Below, one piece after another: positions 62,534-63,769 of a stretch of 63,769 nt of DNA. The DNA is from CAXBPY01 sp003455275 (GTDB lineage: Bacteria > Bacteroidota > Bacteroidia > Chitinophagales > UBA10324). The stretch is from contig CAXBPY010000010.1 in NCBI GenBank assembly GCA_963977675.1, positions 1 to 63,769 on the forward strand, given 5' to 3'. Below the pieces are notes generated by a model. The model ran no database searches, was not told the origin of the DNA, and saw only the letters and a program-made list of their open reading frames with translations. Both the position numbers and the translations under genes were made by a program. Positions within the stretch are counted from its first letter, which is position 1. The number at the start of each line of letters is the position of its first letter.

Positions 62534-62653
62534 CAGTTCGAAAAGATCAGTTGGGCATTCTCAGCGTTCCTTGCTTAATAATATGATTTAATTGTGAGCC
62601 TGTCGAATGATATTTCATCACAACTATATTTGACAAACAACATTTCTCTTCTG

Positions 62654-63769
62654 ATGAAGAAAACTATTTCTCCTCTCATCCCAACAAAGTTTTTGGCATC
62701 TGTAATCCTGATAATTGTTAACTGTCAAATTTCAACTCAGGTATTTGCGCAGCAGCAAGAAGAACAACGATGCCATTCATTCGAGTATCTTGAGTTGATG
62801 AAGAAAAACAACCCGGAGTATGCCCAAATGTTCGAGCAGTCAGAAATCTATTTGCAGAATTACATAGCTACTCATCCGAATCTGGGAAAGGAAAGAACTG
62901 TAATTACAATTCCAGTTGTTGTTCATTTGCTTTTTAATCCATTAGTTCCACGAACTGTTTTGAGTGATTGGCAAATCACTTCGCAAATTGATGTGCTGAA
63001 TGAAGACTATAGAAGATTCAATGCTGATAAAATAAAAACCCCTGCAGTTTTCCAATCGGTTGCTGCCGATGTTGAAATTGAATTTGCTTTAGCCAATCGT
63101 GATCCGAATGGAAATTGGACCAATGGAATAAGAAGGGTTCAAACTTCTAACCTCGTGTTTGCTGACTTTACTTCTCCCAAATACACTTCAATGGGAGGAG
63201 ATAATGCATGGAGCCGGGACAACTATCTGAATCTTTGGGTGTGTGAACTTGATTCACCATTACTTGGCTATTCAACTTTTCCTTCGGCAAGCATGGACGA
63301 AACCGATGGTGTTGTTATTCATTGTAAAGCATTTGGAAGGATTGATTGCAATTCAAAAAAATATTACCTCGGTAGAACCGGAACTCATGAGATTGGTCAC
63401 TGGCTAAACTTGATTCATGTGTGGGGTGATGAGGATTGCTGCAACGCTGACGACGGCTGTGATGACACACCGCTTCAGGCAAAGCCAACTTACAAGTGTC
63501 AGGAATTTCCTTTCACTTCATTAAGTTCTTGTAACAACCAACCCTGCAATACTGTTGGAGATATGTTCATGAATTATATGGATTACACTGTGGATTCTTG
63601 CATGAATATTTTTAGCAATGATCAGCGAACACAAATGCTGGCTGCATTTAATTCCTTCAGATCTTCCATCCTTTCTTCTCAGGCATTAATATCTCCGACT
63701 TCATTTTCAAATGATATTGGAATTACAAAAGTTTTATTTCCTGATGAACTGATTTATGGAGACAGCATG
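62654..63769 (+). CDS. M43-type secreted metalloprotease, N-terminal part (cut by window edge)
   Basis: The first 372 codons of an exported zinc protease: signal peptide (cleavage near VFAQQ), a propeptide-like region, then a pappalysin-type catalytic domain with zinc motif HEIGHWLNLIH (H245, E246, H249, H255) and the Met-turn region MNYMDY (M309). Cysteines around 231-316 suggest disulfides. Many relatives carry a T9SS tail; its C-terminus is outside the window. No stop is reached before the window ends. Confidence 0.92.
   Translation, partial: MKKTISPLIPTKFLASVILIIVNCQISTQVFAQQQEEQRCHSFEYLELMKKNNPEYAQMFEQSEIYLQNYIATHPNLGKERTVITIPVVVHLLFNPLVPRTVLSDWQITSQIDVLNEDYRRFNADKIKTPAVFQSVAADVEIEFALANRDPNGNWTNGIRRVQTSNLVFADFTSPKYTSMGGDNAWSRDNYLNLWVCELDSPLLGYSTFPSASMDETDGVVIHCKAFGRIDCNSKKYYLGRTGTHEIGHWLNLIHVWGDEDCCNADDGCDDTPLQAKPTYKCQEFPFTSLSSCNNQPCNTVGDMFMNYMDYTVDSCMNIFSNDQRTQMLAAFNSFRSSILSSQALISPTSFSNDIGITKVLFPDELIYGDSM

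Noticed and set aside
1..63769. CRISPR arrays, tRNA/rRNA genes, transposons or phage genes
   Set aside because: No regular spacer-repeat array, tRNA T-loop context, transposase motif or integrase signature was found when reading both strands.

Overview
The window is ordinary chromosomal DNA of a Bacteroidota bacterium, probably outside Bacteroidales. The evidence is phylum-specific: type IX secretion (T9SS) sorting tails on several large secreted proteins, including one type B (CHU_C-like) tail with SprB repeats; the rpmB-rpmG-DUF4295-ftsY cluster; efp next to accB; a PUR-domain DUF3276 protein; DUF5686, DUF4199 and DUF4956 proteins; and promoter -7 elements of the TAnnTTTG type. The DNA is AT-rich and densely coding. 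No rRNA, tRNA, CRISPR array, transposase, phage gene or gene-free stretch over 300 bases was seen.

Layout. 1-3.4 kb (minus): accB (cut by the window edge), efp, and a coupled amn-holA-secreted protein operon. 3.5-6.4 kb: a 56-aa zinc-ribbon membrane protein, a DUF6580-like membrane protein and ftsY-DUF4295-rpmG-rpmB. 6.6-13.3 kb: sppA; a TPR-comA-aroE operon; a DinB-like protein, an SplB-like radical SAM enzyme and a GtrA protein. 13.5-22.6 kb: a large membrane phosphorelay kinase with an outer-membrane protein, two T9SS cargo proteins and an acyltransferase. 22.6-33.5 kb: an orphan LutA-like protein with a UMF1 transporter, yraN, a sugar-phosphate isomerase, a DPP11-like S46 peptidase, aconitase, a TMEM175 channel and pyruvate kinase. 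33.6-41.5 kb: LuxR-DUF4199-VOC; a five-gene envelope locus (lamin-tail protein, lipoprotein, VTC-type polyphosphate polymerase domain, DUF4956, DUF2490); crcB; a dicarboxylate symporter. 41.6-46.7 kb: two large T9SS proteins. 46.8-63.8 kb: lipA, OsmC, WD40, dcd, DUF5686, DUF3276, an ABC exporter, a deoxyhypusine synthase homologue, an M24 peptidase, pssA, purS, a soluble phosphorelay pair, an RluD-type synthase, and an M43 metalloprotease cut by the right edge.

How genes work together. Most of the window is housekeeping: translation, replication, protein targeting, lipid, cofactor and central metabolism. The rest builds and senses the envelope: T9SS cargo, outer-membrane barrels and two hybrid kinases with no linked DNA-binding output. 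The best candidate for a poorly described system is the lamin-tail/VTC/DUF4956/DUF2490 operon at 35.1-38.9 kb, which spans cytosol, inner membrane, outer membrane and surface. Other points worth checking are an apparent frameshift at a T8 tract in the LuxR gene, families of short word-like degenerate repeats in many leaders (one of them inside a WD40 gene), a ComA homologue without coenzyme M genes, and a deoxyhypusine synthase homologue that keeps the active lysine.
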